64,000 nt of DNA from Calvatia gigantea (GCA_025093985.1 JACAAK010000001.1:1612001-1676000), one strand, 5' to 3'. Shown: positions 1 through 12,924, numbered from the stretch's first letter. Translations and numbers: made by a program. The notes: generated by a model not told the origin, from the sequence alone.

Positions 1-1275
1 CAATGCAGCACTTCTCACAGATACCTCCACTTATGTGCGAGATTGTAAGTCCGTACTTCGTTTATCTCCCTTCCCGCCTGTTCCTACCAGGATTTCTAGT
101 ACTTTCCGACACCGGCTTTCAAGATGGTATTCCTTGCGGCCTTTACGAGGACGTTCCTGAGGTTCTCAGTCACCTGAAGGATGAATATTATGATTATGAC
201 TCTGACAGTGACCTTGAATCGCTTCCTGATTTTGACGACGAAGAGGATGAATTTTCGTCAGCTGGACGGCTGATTGCGAACACTCAACCTCCTATTAGCA
301 GCACAGGCGCAACCGATCTTGAAAATCCTCCACCGCAAAGGTTGATTGTGTATAGACCTTGACTACTGGGCCACCATTGTCATTAATTTCTTCTTTTAGT
401 TCGCCACAAGATACTGCACAGGCGGATGGTGTGAGCAGCCCGCTCAAGTCCAAACGTGATACACATGTTCGGGCATACGCAATCAACGGAACGGCTTGCC
501 AAACGTGAGAGGTTCTCAGTTATTTCATGCTGATTGATCACTACCCCATTCCACCCTAGGTGGAAAGCCTTCGTGTATTATGCTTACACTGGTGAGACGC
601 AATTTAAACTGTTGAAGTCCACCCCGAGGTTCGCCCTGTTCGCCACCCCCGCCACTGTTACTTTGGGGATGGGACATGATATCGCTTGTTCCCCCAAGTC
701 TATGTACCGACTTGCTGACTATGTACGTCCAACAGGCATGACTTAAGTTCGTGCCTGAATATCTCTCTTCCTCCCGTATTCAGGCTGGTCTTCTTGCCCT
801 CAAGAATCTTGCTAAGGAAGGGGTGGGCGTTGGATTATCGGAAGATAACGTAGTTACAGAATTGTTCTCCCGCTTCACCTCCAGGTAAGCAAGGCTGTGT
901 CACGACTATATCTGTCCCTAATCTCCACCAGACATGACGAGATCATAGAGATGGAAGTTGACTTCCTTCTCAGAAATTTCACGCCAAAAGTGTCACAGGA
1001 TTTCGACGATGCCATCGAGTCGATTGTTGCCGGCTTTAGGCCATACTGTTACCGCACTCTAGCCTTTGCCATCAAGAGGTTGCATAACGAAGATTCCGCC
1101 ACTGCATGGGCTTCGCTGAAAGGCAGGCCGGGTTGTCTGTGTAAGTTTCACTCTCCGAAACGCCGAACTGCGGCTCATGATGAGCCTATCAGCCGCCAGT
1201 GTGTTGCAGGCCCCGAAAAAAGGGGCCAAGGGGAAACGACGTTTAGGCATTGTGAAGGATGCAGGTCGCTCGTGA
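1..1275 (+). CDS. BTB/POZ-domain protein, 5' end outside window
   Basis: C-terminal part of a fungal BTB (POZ) protein, a protein-protein interaction fold often found in adaptors for cullin ubiquitin ligases or in transcription regulators. After an intron ending near 101, an acidic stretch (DYDSDSDLESLPDFDDEED) forms a long insert. Then come the BTB hallmarks: WKAFVYYAYTGE, CSPKSMYRLADY, AGLLALKNLAKE and DEIIEMEVDFLL. Exons join with GT-AG introns at about 338-403, 513-570, 724-782 and 883-931. A last intron at about 1142-1190 leads to a basic tail (KKGAKGKRRLG) and a TGA at 1273-1275. The acidic loop inside the BTB core is common in Agaricomycete members. The family call is firm, the partner or pathway is unknown, and the first exons lie upstream of the window. 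Confidence 0.75.
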
Positions 1276-1798
1276 TATACTATTGGTGCTGGTGAGGCTT
1301 TTGGAAAGTCAAGCGCGCGTTGACATCGTGCCTGTGAATGGGCGGCCAGAAACCTGAGGGATTCTATTTCTTATTCTGATCTTCTTTCCTTTCTATGCCT
1401 GCAGTTGTTCTTTTGTCCTAATTTTCAACATTTCAACACTGTTTTCTTTGACTGAGAGCTGTATAAAGCCACAGTGGCATTCTGTTGGTCAACACAGTGA
1501 AAGATGTTCTGCCTGCCTCAGCACTCAAGCTGGATGTGTTAGGAGGAAGCTGATTGATACTCACATTAAATTTCGGGGCTGTTGTCCAGGAGAAGTTGGT
1601 GTAAGATCTGAGTGTCTGTTATCCTATTCTATCTTGTAATGTGGTAATGTCTGTATGACGAACTGAATGTATATTTTTTTGTAAATGAGGGATTTGTTCT
1701 AGGTATCAAAACTACATGACACAGGTTTAAAGGTGATAGCTCAAATAAAATGGTGGGAAAGTCCAATTTTGTGGGCGAAAGGTTAGAGAGATGGTTAT
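1276..1798. other. Intergenic, convergent 3' ends
   Basis: Gap between the BTB gene and the 3' end of the mechanosensitive channel gene on the other strand. It holds AT-rich stretches suitable for 3' UTRs and no recognisable gene. A 63-codon open frame at 1448-1639 has no protein-like features. Confidence 0.5.
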
Positions 1799-4455
1799 CT
1801 ATCTAAATGAAGATGTGCCACTTTGAAATAACTTCCCGGGTGTAAGGCTGGCATCGCTGGGGTAGAATGCTGCTGCATTGCCTAGATCTGTGCCTGTAGG
1901 ACCTGGAAGGGAACTCGGTGATGAAGGTTGCTGGTGGCTGATGGATGTTGGAGCAGGACCCGACGTTGGTAAGAGGATGGGCTGTACGGGCATTGTGTAG
2001 TTGATATCGAGCTCTTCCAAAATGGTTTTGAGATGGCGCATAAATGCGGTTCGGCGGGTCCACCTGCCACCCCAGTCCTGCCAATTCGGTCGGTCTGATT
2101 AAGCAAGTAAACGAGCGGGTTTGAGTTTCATGAAACCGCGGGTCTGAATCTGACTCACGTTCGATAGCAACTACCAAATGCAGAGCATTCTGGAACTCCA
2201 TCTTGTCAATATTGAGTGCAAAATCGGACCAGTCCCGATTGTTTGTGGTAATGTATGCGCTGATTTTGGAACGCAATTCGCTCAATAACATCGATCGGGG
2301 TAGCATAGGACACTGCCAGCGTCGTGCTCTCCCACCTGAAACCGAGATGAGTATCTGGGGAAGGAACAAAAAAGTTGGTGCCTACATTGACTTGCTCCGA
2401 CGCAAATTGTGGACCAGTTTGGTGCTTGCGAGGAGTGAGTTTGGGGCAATGACTTCTTGTCCGTCTACACGGCGAAATGTCGTCGAGAAGAGACCAAATT
2501 CTTTGACATATAACACCTGGGTCATATAAGTAATATATCGAGGAGGGCAAGGGGAAGAAACCAACTTGGTCGTCAATCATCACAAGATCTCCAACGTCGA
2601 AGACATGTGTGGAGAAAATAAAGATGAGCTGGTAAACAATGAGTGTTTAAAGCGTTTAAAAGGAGAGACACCACATACGGACTCAAATAGTGTTGATGCC
2701 GAGTTTCCGAAGACGAATGAGAATCCAAGGATAACAGTGGCCAGCGGGACAAGGGACGCGAGCGTGTTTGTTCGATTGAAAATGAGCAGGCAAACGAAGA
2801 TTATGAGCACGAGTGCGACAGATACCAACACAGCGTCAAGTTTCGCCACGATAGAACTCACGTCCTGTGAAGCCATGAAATCCATGCAAGAGTGAGAATA
2901 GTTATCTACACGGACCTTCAAACTGGCGGTTAATGCTTTGCGTTCCCGGTAGATCCTCTGAACGGCTTCCCGCATTTCACGTTTTGTGATGTCGCCATTG
3001 CCGTCCTTATCGAACACTTCGAATGCTGCGTGCTGGTGGCGAGTTAGAGCGTATGCCAGAGACCATGCTGGGACTTACAGCCTCGGCAGTCGTGCGGAAA
3101 TATGGTTCAAAATCTATGGGGGGGTACGGTTACTCACTAGCCCTTTCGAGATGCAAATGGAAAGATATACCTTCCACTGTTAAGTGTTTCCTGGGAGGGT
3201 ACGAGTCATTCAGTACGTTAAACAACTTGCGAGCCAGTCTTTTCGCTGAGTACAAGCTACCCATTTGCCCATCCCGATTAAACCTGTAGTTCTTGAAGGC
3301 AATCTGACCAATGGCGTCGCCAACTTGATCCACGATCACGCTGGTTATGGCCTTCCTTTTCCTTCGCCTGTCCCAACGTCGTGCGTGTGTGCGCATCTTG
3401 GGGCTGTCGGGAGAACCTTTCTTTTTGTTGGATACGGGCGACGCATCACTATTGTCGTTCTGGGTGTGATTCGTTGCTGTTGAGGCGTCTACCGACGCAG
3501 CCGATCCGGGATTCTTATGCCCGCGTCGTACGTTTGGTGTTTTTCGAACAGGAACCACGGGCGCGTTTGAGATCCGATCTAGCGCTTTGAGGCCCAATCG
3601 ATTTTCGGCGAGTCGATCGGCGAGTGCCCTCTCATGGAAGTTGATAGCGACAAATTGCAAAAATAGCTTCTCCACTAATAGGATCATGCCAGCAGCGAAC
3701 ATGGCCTTCGGAAGATATATTGTTAAGTCCCTCCCGATGGAAAAAAGAGGGACGGCCTTACCTGCATGACTCTGTTGATGATTACCCAATACGATCCAGG
3801 AGGGTGATAGAAAACTCGGATAACAGAAAGGCTAATCCATGCCCAAGCAATGTCCAGCACTAATTTAATCCAGGCCGCCACCGCCATAGTCAACTAACAA
3901 AAGATATGAGCGCTCATTCGGACTACACTGCTCGGGGATACGCACCTCCACTTGCGACTTGAACCGTTCCACTTGCCCTCCAAACAACCTCATGAGCAAC
4001 AGCGCGATATGGGGAATGGCGTCAACCACTAGAGTTGTAGCACAAGCTGCGGACCAGATGATTGTGAGCCACAAAGACCACACATGCACCTGTAACCGAA
4101 CTGGATTGTCTCTAAACCGCAAATCCACGACAAGGAGTGGGGTGATGAGGATAGCAGCACCAATGGATCCGACTAGCAAAACTCGAAGAAAATGCGACAG
4201 TTTCATGAACAACAGCCAGAGCCATCGGATACGCTTCGCCTTGACCAAGCCAGCGGGATCTACCCTCTCCTCTTCATCCCAGTCAAACTCATCTGACGAG
4301 TTCGTCTCGGTTGTGTCCGAGTCAGATTGCTGCATCTGGTGGGGAGGCGGACTGATGCTTCCGGGTGGTTGCGGAGCGAAGTCCTGTTTGTCCAAGTAGG
4401 ATAATGAGGGAGGGCGAGGAGGCTTTTCTGAGGACGATTCGTCCTTACTTCCCAT
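1799..4455 (-). CDS. EF-hand mechanosensitive ion channel (MscS family)
   Basis: MscS-type channel of the fungal Msy1/Msy2 kind, which sits in the ER or cell-surface membranes and opens on hypo-osmotic stress to allow Ca2+ flux. The N-terminus (start 4455, MGSKDESSSEKP) is polar and acidic. It is followed by several membrane spans (LLVGSIGAAILITPLLVV; IIWSAACATTLVVDAIPHI; AMFAAGMILLVEKLFL). A basic linker (RRWDRRRKRKAITS) precedes an EF-hand loop, FDKDGNGDITKREM, with the Asp/Asn/Asp/Glu ligand pattern. The pore and MscS beta region follow (LASLVPLATVILGFSFVFGN; TTFRRVDGQEVIAPNSLLAS). The tail is Ser/Pro-rich and ends GTSSFR. A junction near 2100 restores AIERPNWQDWGGRW across a 64-nt intron. 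The exon order matches fungal homologues as I know them; exact internal splice sites near 3050 and 3800 are inferred. Confidence 0.88.
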
Positions 4456-4908
4456 TGTCCCAAGTTTTAATGAGGGAGAGTGTCAACGGTAGAGGACAAG
4501 AATCCGTGGACCTGCCGGAATCGTGATCGTCCGATGGTTGCTAGATCTTCCCGAAAAATCTGGACCAAGCAATAGTAGTGGAGCCCATGAGAGTAACGCG
4601 GTCCCACGCTGGGAATATTTGAGTAAGTACCCCATTCGTCATACACCTCTCTGGCAGGGCCGCTCAGGGTTGACGTTGATGTTGTAGTCGCGTCGCCCAT
4701 ACTGGCGCCAAGCTGCATTAATTGACGTGCGAACTTCACTCAATAGGGTCATGACCACCCCACGAACATGGGCGGAATGAATCCATAGTCGTCCAATACA
4801 ACATAGAAGAAAGACATAGAAAACATAGGGAGATGGACTTAATCAAAGTTGCTGGTGTATGTAAACCTGATAAATTAAAAAGAAAAGATAAATTCTCATA
4901 CTGCCTAT
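4456..4908. other. Intergenic between two minus-strand genes
   Basis: Terminator of the upstream long gene and promoter of the channel gene, both on the minus strand. Open frames here (for example 4467-4739) are short and not convincing. I see no further gene. Confidence 0.4.
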
Positions 4909-7900
4909 CACGTAGGCGGCCAGGCCCCAACCGGTCGACTGGGATCGTCACCCCACACGTCCCACATTTCTTGATGCCATTTCTTGATAAGGACTGATAG
5001 ATTTTCGCGAATGGCCCCTGTAAATGTCGTTAGGTCCCTGCGATGGAAAGCTTGTGTGACCAGACTCCACGCCGAAGTTGGCGTAGTGTATTGGGTATCC
5101 GGGTTCGTGGTATATAAAAATAGGTCCGGGTTGAACGGGTCATAGTAGTTCGTCAAGAACATTTTCCGTGCTCGTAAGACCGAAGCACTGCCGAGAAAGA
5201 TTAACAAGGAGGCCAAAGCTGGAAAGCAGAACAAGGTGGACGCACCGATACATGACAAAAATCAGCAGGACTTGCACCACACCAACACAGAATAGAAACC
5301 AGAAGTTTCCGCCTAACCACTTGCGGGCGAGGACCTATGTGTAACCGCAGCACCTCAGGACCACACACACTAACTTGCTCCACAAATATACGTACCAATT
5401 GCCGGATTTGACGTTTTAACTCATTTTCTGCCTTGTGCACATCCCGAGCTAATTGCTCCCTTGACTGCTTCAATGCCCGGGAAGCTTCGTCTAGTTCTTT
5501 GATACGGACGCTATCATCCTCCCGGGATGGGCTCATTCTGGAAAGGTTCAGTCATTCACCAACGAGGCCTGACTATTGAGAATTACGCACAGATCTAGGG
5601 ACTCAATCCCTTCCGCCAACTCTTGTATCCCCTGTCGTACGCGTTGTAGAGCTTCCACACGCGTTAGTGGAACAACCTGACCATGCTCCACAGCTTTCTC
5701 TTCGACGACTTCACTCTTTGGCACTAGCTCTTCTTTCACCTCTTGGCCAAGGGCGTCAACGATACGAATCCCACTCCTACTACGGGGTGTCGAGGGCGTC
5801 GGACTGGGGGCATCACGTTTGCGAGCTGAATCTTTTTGTTCGTTGCCATACGCGTCAACCACTCTCACACTAGGGGAACGCTTGTGTTTGCGAGGACTTC
5901 GCGAAGGTGGTGGTGTGACAGGTCTAACAGGTTCAGGAGTGGTGGGGCGTACGTCACCACTGGAAGGTTTAGCAGTAGCCGATGGCCTATCTATCTGACT
6001 AACGATACTGTCTGGTATCGCATCCGACGATTCATGACCTTGACCTATCACGTCAGGATCGAACCGGACTTTCAGGATGCTTTTCCTAACAGTACCAGGC
6101 GTATTTGCCCATCCATCAACCCCAATTGGGATCTTAGAGGGCATAGTGTGGGCTCGTCCGGAGGGTGCCGCTGGGGTTGTAAGGTCCCCTTCGTTCAGCT
6201 TTGACTTTGGGTCCGAGTAAGCTCTTTGACGGGCTGCAGGAGTGTACATCCACCCCCCGGGTGGTGCAGGTGTCTGAGGAAATATTGACTGTGATTGAGA
6301 GGGTTTTGATACTGGCAGATCGATATCGGATGAATCAATAAAGTTTTCTGCCGAATCATTTTCTGCAACTGTTCGAGTAGAAGGTGCGGGCGTGGCAAAC
6401 CAAGCTCCGGGTGGCTTGGGTGTCTTGAGAGCTGTGAAATTTCCACTCCCGTTTCCTCCTCCATTCGCCGGTGTGATATCCCCAGGTGAAAGGTTGGTGC
6501 CAATCTGGGGTAGTGAGTCAAAGCCGGTTTCGCCATCAGAGCTCAAAGAAGGTGGCTCAGGTAATTCGGGGAGACCCTTTGGAGGTGAGGGTGTTTGGAA
6601 CTCGTGTTTCAAGCTGCTCGAGAACGAGTGGCGTGATCGAGGAGGAGTCAATAAAAATGAAGGGGTCGAAGACTGATGACTATCCACGTATCGAGAATCA
6701 GAAAACTCGGGCTCCTCCTGAACGGACTCGACAATTTCACGGGTGATATGCATTAGCGATGAGGACTCTTGTGATTCATGCAGCTGGCTCTCTTCCGCCG
6801 GTGGATTGATAGTCTGAAGGATCGGTGTCCGTTCCTGTTCCAAAGCATCTTCACAAAAAGCGGGTGGTGTTAGCCGTAGCTCGGAATATTCATTCAAGAG
6901 TAAACACACCTTCACTGCCTTCATAAATTTCCTGCATGCTAGTTTGGGTACCGTTGGGTCCAAGTAACGAAGCGGTATGCATCGTGTCATTATTTGGGGT
7001 TTGAAGATGATGACTAGAATCAGAGAAAGATGGCAGAGTCGTAGCCTCGCGCGCATTGTAAGCCTCAGTCAGCTCCATCGACTCTTGAGATAGCGATACT
7101 CCATTAGTGGACCGAGGAAAAGCAAACGTCAACTTTTCCTGCATATCTTCAGTTCCATCTTGAATTTGAATATCAGGTACGGCCTTTGGTGTCTCCATGT
7201 TTGATTCATGGCCGCGCTTAGTAGATGGTTGGAGGCGCGGCTTTGTTTGCGGAACCGGCCTGGGGAGAGGAGACCTTGGACGCGCTGGCGTACTGGTTAC
7301 AACTGTAGACAACCGCGAGGAATTTGGAGAATTTGCAACTGGAACCAAGCTGCTATGTCTCCGTTCAGCAGGAGAAGGAGAAAGGGGTATCGCCTTCGAT
7401 TGGAGAGACCTCCGCCTGGGTAGCGACGATCGAGAATCAGAACGGGGGGTGCCCAGTGCTTCTTTGGGTGCAGCAGGAGTTGATGTTGTATGTTCACGCC
7501 GATAATCGGATGGGGAATGAGGAGACGACATTTTAGAAGTAATAGGAGACTCAGGACGATTTGGCGTGTTTGGCAAGGAGCGCCGATGCCACTTTGGACG
7601 AGGAGCATTCCAATTCCTCTCCCGTTCATGCTGGACCTCAGCTACCACTTCATCCTTACTACTAATACTGTTAACAGAAGCAGGTGAATCTGATCTAGAC
7701 GTCAATGATTGGTGACGACGAAGGCCTTGGGGAAAATCTGGGACCGGTGAAGAATGGTTGGAGAGTGCTGAACCTGGCCGGCTGCTTCCAGAAAGGCTTG
7801 GTGCGCGTGGTTGATCGTTAAGCCCAGATATAGTTCTCACCCTCGTTCGTGGGGAGTCGGCTGATTCCATGGACATATTCGAAAGAGCAGAACCAGGCCG

Positions 7901-9692
7901 AGGGGATTCCAAACTTGAGATACTTGATGTCCGCGAACGATGCTCAGGCCTGGGAGAGTGGAAGGAAAGGCTACTATTAGGACGGACGTTCTTTGGGTGC
8001 CTTTTGTTCCATTCCCGCTCCCTTTCACGATTCCGCTCATGTCCCATGTCTCTCATCCTCTCGTTGTCTGCCATCTCATGAGTAATAAGACACACCTGAT
8101 ACTCCGCGAACTCACAATCAGATACAGACATCGCGCTTGATTGATCCGAGAATTGCAGGGATGAGGAACTCTTATGCTTCACTGACGGGGGCGTATAGCC
8201 TTGTAATGATGTTCTCCGCTGTCGCGTGTCCTTCCCGTTAATCCCTGTGCTGCGTTCTTCCTGTAGTTGATTGCGAGCTATAAACAGATTAAATGAGCAC
8301 GGGGAAGGTAAGAATAAAATATGCCAGGGGTGAAGACGTACCAGTGATTGATGTCGATGAGTGATTCAAGCGGGATGCTAATCGCAACGTCAATTGAGCT
8401 TCGCGACAACTAATAAGGTAAACTTACAGGGAAAGGCCTTTATTGCGGATATTGGAGACCGAGATTTCTCAGCGGCGGATGATTCCCCTGACGGTCCGGG
8501 TGTAACGGCCGATACATTGGCCACACCGCCCTCTCGTACGGTCGATTCACCTAATTATCGGAATTGACTGAAGCCCCTCACGACAGAAAGAATAGGGTAC
8601 ATACGAGGTTTGTGCAAATGTGCCGAGGGTTCGCCAAAGCTATCAAACTCCCCGAACGCGTGCTGCATCTCTGAGTCTTGATCTAGGAGATCTGACAGCA
8701 GAAATGAAAATCAGAAATTTTATAGGGTGGGTATAAGTATCACGAACTCGAGTGTTGAGGGAAGCTTGAGTTTTGTGAAATACGAAGAGACTGCAAGGGA
8801 GCGCTGGTTGCGTTGGACGGACTAATCCGTCTCGGACGTTCTTCAGCGTCATCGCTGTCGTCGTCATCGGCTGGGTACAGAGTATCACTCGGTATACGCG
8901 AGCATAAAGCTGGAAGTGCGCACCTGAGATAGCTTTGAGGGGAAATTCTATCGTATGGGTGTCGCGTGAAGATCGGAGGATGCTACGCTGAGAAGAGCCA
9001 TTAGAGTAGGAACTCCCATTCGCGGTTTCTATGTTGTACTGAGTGCGCTGAAACCTTCAATTAGAGTTTGACGCACTACTGTTGTCTGACTCTTCGTCAC
9101 TGAGACTTTTTCGCTTCCCCTTGGAATCAAACCACTCCCTCGAGCTTGTAGGATTCGTGTCGCTTTCGTTGTCACTATTACCAGAGTTTCCTCTCTGCTT
9201 TCCCTTCTGTGGTGTGTCGCCGGGCTCTCTACGCGCTCTGGAAAAGATACTATGCACCATGTCGCGAGCGTGGCTGCGGCCGGCTGTAGACATTTCCCCT
9301 TCAAAGTCGGACTCGTGGAAGGTAGGTGAAGGTGGTCGTTGTATTGTAGGGGTAGCTTGTGAACCAGAGCCATTGGGAACGAGATGGATGAGTTCACGAA
9401 GACGACCTGCAAGACTCGGGGTGGGTGTCGCGGAGGAAGTTGTAAGAGGGGCAGGGGTGTTCATTCTGGGGGTGGGATATTGATCTTGTTCTTCATCTTC
9501 ATCAGTATAGTCATGAGCTGCGCGTATATCGCTCAGATTGAGATCAACCAACTGCGTGAAATCTGTGAGACGCGAAGGACCAGCCTGAGAAGAAGTGACA
9601 GAGGTGTTGTGATTATCTAGCCGTCCAGATGGGGGTGCTCGCAAAACTCTGAGTCTAGGGAGGAGCTGCGGAGTGACGACTGGGGTATCCAT
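4909..9692 (-). CDS. Large Ser/Pro-rich coiled-coil protein with C-terminal membrane anchor
   Basis: One long gene of more than 1,300 codons, assembled from at least nine exons. The start is ATG at 9692 (MDTPVVTPQLLPRL). The first ~900 residues are low-complexity Ser/Pro/Arg with repeated PRPGSALSN and SPR-type motifs. Several WATP/GGWMYTP-like repeats (PPGAWFATPAPS, PPGGWMYTPAAR, GVDGWANTPGTV) lie at about 6100-6430. Near the C-terminus is a coiled coil (RIKELDEASRALKQSREQLA) followed by one hydrophobic span (WLGGNFWFLFC then VALASLLIFLGSASVL) and a ~85-residue tail ending PVGAWPPT. Checked junctions include 8460 to 8395 with a 36-nt micro-exon, and 5587 to 5538, where GIESLDL continues into MSPSRED in frame. 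I do not recognise the family. The layout fits a type II-like or tail-region-anchored nuclear-envelope or ER protein with a long disordered, probably phosphorylated cytoplasmic arm; that role is inference. Confidence 0.72.
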
Positions 9693-9848
9693 GGCGGTGG
9701 TCGCGGTTGAGGACCGCGGTCAACTGGACTTGACCGCGAGTAAGGCGTGTTGAGGTTGGACCTTCTGAGTCCAAGTCCGGAAAGTCACGTGAGGACGTTC
9801 TTTGTTTAAACCCTCCCACTCATCAAATTCCAACTATATAAACTATAC

Positions 9849-11032
9849 TTACAAAGGCCCGCCAGTATACTGCACAATTAAGTCTTCCCAGCAGTCGGAC
9901 ATCTGCATGTGTTCCCCAGCGCAGGCTGCAAAAATCACATCTCCCCTCTCATCCAACTCCCGTAATCCTATCCAATCTTCAATGTACAATGGCTGCTGCC
10001 TCATGGGGATGATCGTCTCTTCCGTTGTTGACAGAAGTTGTTGGTCGGATGGAATATAGATGTCGTTGCTGTCATCCGGTATCGCCTCAGACCCAAACCA
10101 AGCGCTTTCCTTGGGTACCACTGTCTTGTCCTCCGTAAATATGACCAACACAAGATTACTTAGAGACGCTAGGTTCCGAGCATACGTCTGGTTGCGCATG
10201 CCTTCAACCTCATTGTTGATAGAGGGAAGAAAATGATTGGCCTCAAGATAAGTCCCATAATTACTTGGATCGCGATAGTACTGCGCCTGCAATCAACCGA
10301 TGTAAGGAGGGTAACCGCACAAGCCACACTCGACCGAGAGACATCTACTCGCCTGAACGAGGTTTTTTTGAGCCCATGAACTATAAACTGCACTCTTGGC
10401 TGTCCTTCGAGCGATTTGACAGAGGAAGTCGTATGGTCGGCACAGTGGTATATCGGATATACCCATGTGCTGCGAACCAAAGGTGATCAAGTTGTTGACT
10501 GGTGGATGGTTGTAGCGCTCCACATAAGCTCGCATGAACTGACCGCCTGTGTGCCTTCAGCGGCGGTAGTGCTAAACGAAGAAGAAGTAAACGAACCTTG
10601 TGACAGACCTACTGCGTCGAATCCGTTCTCTAGTTCAGGTATAGAAGCCAGTTGGTCTGCAACAAGTTCCAGCTGGTCATTGACGTTCCCGTACTAATGA
10701 TAAACACAACGAGATGAGAATGAGATTAGCTCTTGCAATCAGACAGTTATCAGCGCACAAAACCAGCTTTCCTATCCTCGCCCAGGTCTTTGTCGATATA
10801 AACCGAGTGGATGAATATACCGGGATGAACCTGGTCGATGAGCTTCATGAATTCAAGCATGCCCGGTGAGGAGTGGGAGTCTCCTGAATGAGAGCGTCAG
10901 CCCGTGCGAGGGAACGCGCATATGATACTAACCCAAACCATGCCAAAGGACCAGAGGACGTGGAGAACGAATTACAGACGCTACCACAAACAAGGGTGCT
11001 ACGCAGCATTGAAGGAACCACCAGAGGAGCAT
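9849..11032 (-). CDS. PPT1: Palmitoyl-protein thioesterase
   Basis: Lysosomal/vacuolar alpha/beta-hydrolase that removes thioester-linked fatty acids from cysteines of proteins. The start at 11032 gives a signal peptide (MLLWWFLQCCVAPLFVVAS) followed by RPLVLWHGLG, the conserved opening strand of PPT1. The nucleophile motif GLSQGG is rebuilt across an intron (10578-10637 region): DAVGLSQG joins GQFMRAYVERYN. NLITFGSQHMGI, ALCRPYDFLC-like and YIEDWIGLRELDERG (acid residue region) follow. The catalytic His lies in AGEHMQMSDCW near the end, and the protein closes QYTGGPL. Length and motif order match the eukaryotic PPT1 family. It is divergently arranged with EBP. Confidence 0.93.
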
Positions 11033-12036
11033 GCTGATGCAATCATTTCATGTCAGACAGCCCCGTTCCCTATGAGGACACTTGACTTCCAGAATAGGAC
11101 ATGTGCTGGAGTGGACCTCTCCCCTGTCCTCCACCTCTATCCTTGAATTCAAATATGACGGGACTTAACAATGTAACAAGCAAGACACAAGGCGCATGTA
11201 CCATTCAACCAGAACAACCACATTGCCAGCCGTCGAAGAGACAATTTACCTACGATAGGAGCTCTCCATTTATCCGCCTGCGCCTTATCGGGGTACACCT
11301 CATCTAACCGAGTGAACACCTAGTGGAAGTCATCACAAGACATGCACCCATCGCAGCTCGTCACGTCAGCCCAGCCCCGAGCAGTTCGCGGACGCAAACA
11401 CGGAGTGATCCTTTTATGATCTTGGGTTGCGCAACTGTTTCCCTTGACAGAAGGTGAAAAACTCAAGGAACTAAGATCCCATAGCCCCGTGGACTGAATT
11501 TCCTTGCTTTCCCTCAGTCCTACGAAATCAAGGCGGTTAACATATCATCTTGACAATGGATCCCAAACCAGAGTCCGCGTTATTCTGCGCCTCACCAACA
11601 CACCGTATAATGTTATCTTGCTACTCCCGGAGGAGGTTTGCAGGGAGAGATTTCGCTCCTATCGTGTATCTGCAGCGCTTTGAGACAAATTTTAAGGATG
11701 TGGAAATTATCACCAACTCGCGTTTGAAAGCTTGATAAATGATTTTGGAAGCGGAATACGGAAAAACGGAACGGTATCAAGATCTGATGGAAGAAGTAGA
11801 TGGCCGCCCTTGCCAGTGCGAAACACTGGGCGCCGAAAATTTGATAGGTCGCATGTTGGGGCTCGTTCCTCTCGCAAGGTGATATTACTGAAGCGTATCA
11901 AACGTTTCAACATTCATCGTGATACGAGTGCTGTTACTCGACACTGTCTTATTAACTTACGTTATCTCGGTCCTATTCCCAAGGCGCACCTGGGCGTTCA
12001 TTATTCCCTAGACTCACCCCGCCATTGCCTCACAAA
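11033..12036. other. Unresolved 1-kb divergent intergenic region
   Basis: Lies between the divergent starts of PPT1 and EBP and must hold both promoters. It is longer than most gaps here. Open frames at 11550-11735 (+), 11732-12040 (+) and 11710-11913 (-) are partly protein-like but could not be joined into a convincing gene, and nothing was recognised. A small multi-exon gene cannot be excluded. Confidence 0.3.
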
Positions 12037-12924
12037 ATGAACTCTCCACACCCATACTACCCCAAAAACCTGATTCTGGAGGCTTATACCCCGAATACAC
12101 GGTCAGCCGCGGAGTTGATTGGGGCCTGGTTGATTTTTTTGTCTGTCGTGACAATTGCTGCCCTCAGTTGGTTGGCTCCCAAAAGGCTTTCACTCACTGA
12201 GCGACTAACAACACTCTGGTTTGTCACCTGTAAGATTCATTTCCCTTAGTTTTATCAGCTTTGTATTTACAACAGAACTCTAGGTGGTTGTATTCACGTT
12301 TTCTTTGAGGGCATGTACCAGACTAGTTGGTCTTCGTGTCCGCAGTTGAAACGACGCGTTATTTGCAGGTCACTTCGTCTTAAACCACCGTACACTCGCA
12401 TCTCTCACGGACTTTATCTCGGAAGAATGGAAGGAATACGCGAAATCTGACTCAAGGTACCTTCACTCTGATCCTTTCATTCGTGCCGTGGAGACCATCA
12501 CAGCTGTAAGTCTTCATGTTGCATGTCTAAATGTAAAACGTTCATGTCGAACCATTACAGTGTGTGTGGGGTCCCTTGTGCTTCTATATTGCCGTTGCCA
12601 CCGCGAACCGGTTTCCCTCGCGCCATATCTGGACTGCATTAATGTGCTTCGCCCATATATACGGGAACGCGTTATACTACGGGACCACTATTATCCAAGG
12701 CTGTCCAGATAGTCGCCCCGAGTTCTTGTATTTTTGGGTATATTTTGTCGGATTGAATGGGCTTTGGTTGATCACTCCAGTTGGTAAGTTTGCTTATCCC
12801 ATTCAACTTTTTGGTGTAATTCTTAATTTCAATCATTCCAGTCCTCCTGATCAGGTCAATTCGGAAAATCAATGCAGCAATTCGGATCGTGGGTCGTGAC
12901 GGGAGTAATAAGAAAAGTTTCTAG
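12037..12924 (+). CDS. EBP: Sterol delta8-delta7 isomerase (emopamil-binding protein)
   Basis: EBP-family sterol isomerase that moves the B-ring double bond from C8 to C7 in ergosterol synthesis, in the ER membrane. It is the family many basidiomycetes use instead of yeast-type ERG2. The start is ATG at 12037 (MNSPHPYYPKNL). Exons give four membrane spans and the conserved residues GCIHVFFEG (active-site His/Glu), EYAKSDSRYLHSDPF, VETITA joined to CVWGPLCFYIA, GNALYYGTTII and FVGLNGLWLITP. It ends VGRDGSNKKSF with TAG at 12922. Four short introns interrupt it. The length of about 230 residues is normal. Confidence 0.92.

Noticed and set aside
4467..4951. Possible extra exons between the channel and the coiled-coil gene
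   Set aside because: Both neighbours have complete, motif-supported ends, and the frames here show no conserved features.
11550..12040. Overlapping open frames between PPT1 and EBP
   Set aside because: Several frames on both strands are open at once, none has a convincing splice partner or motif.
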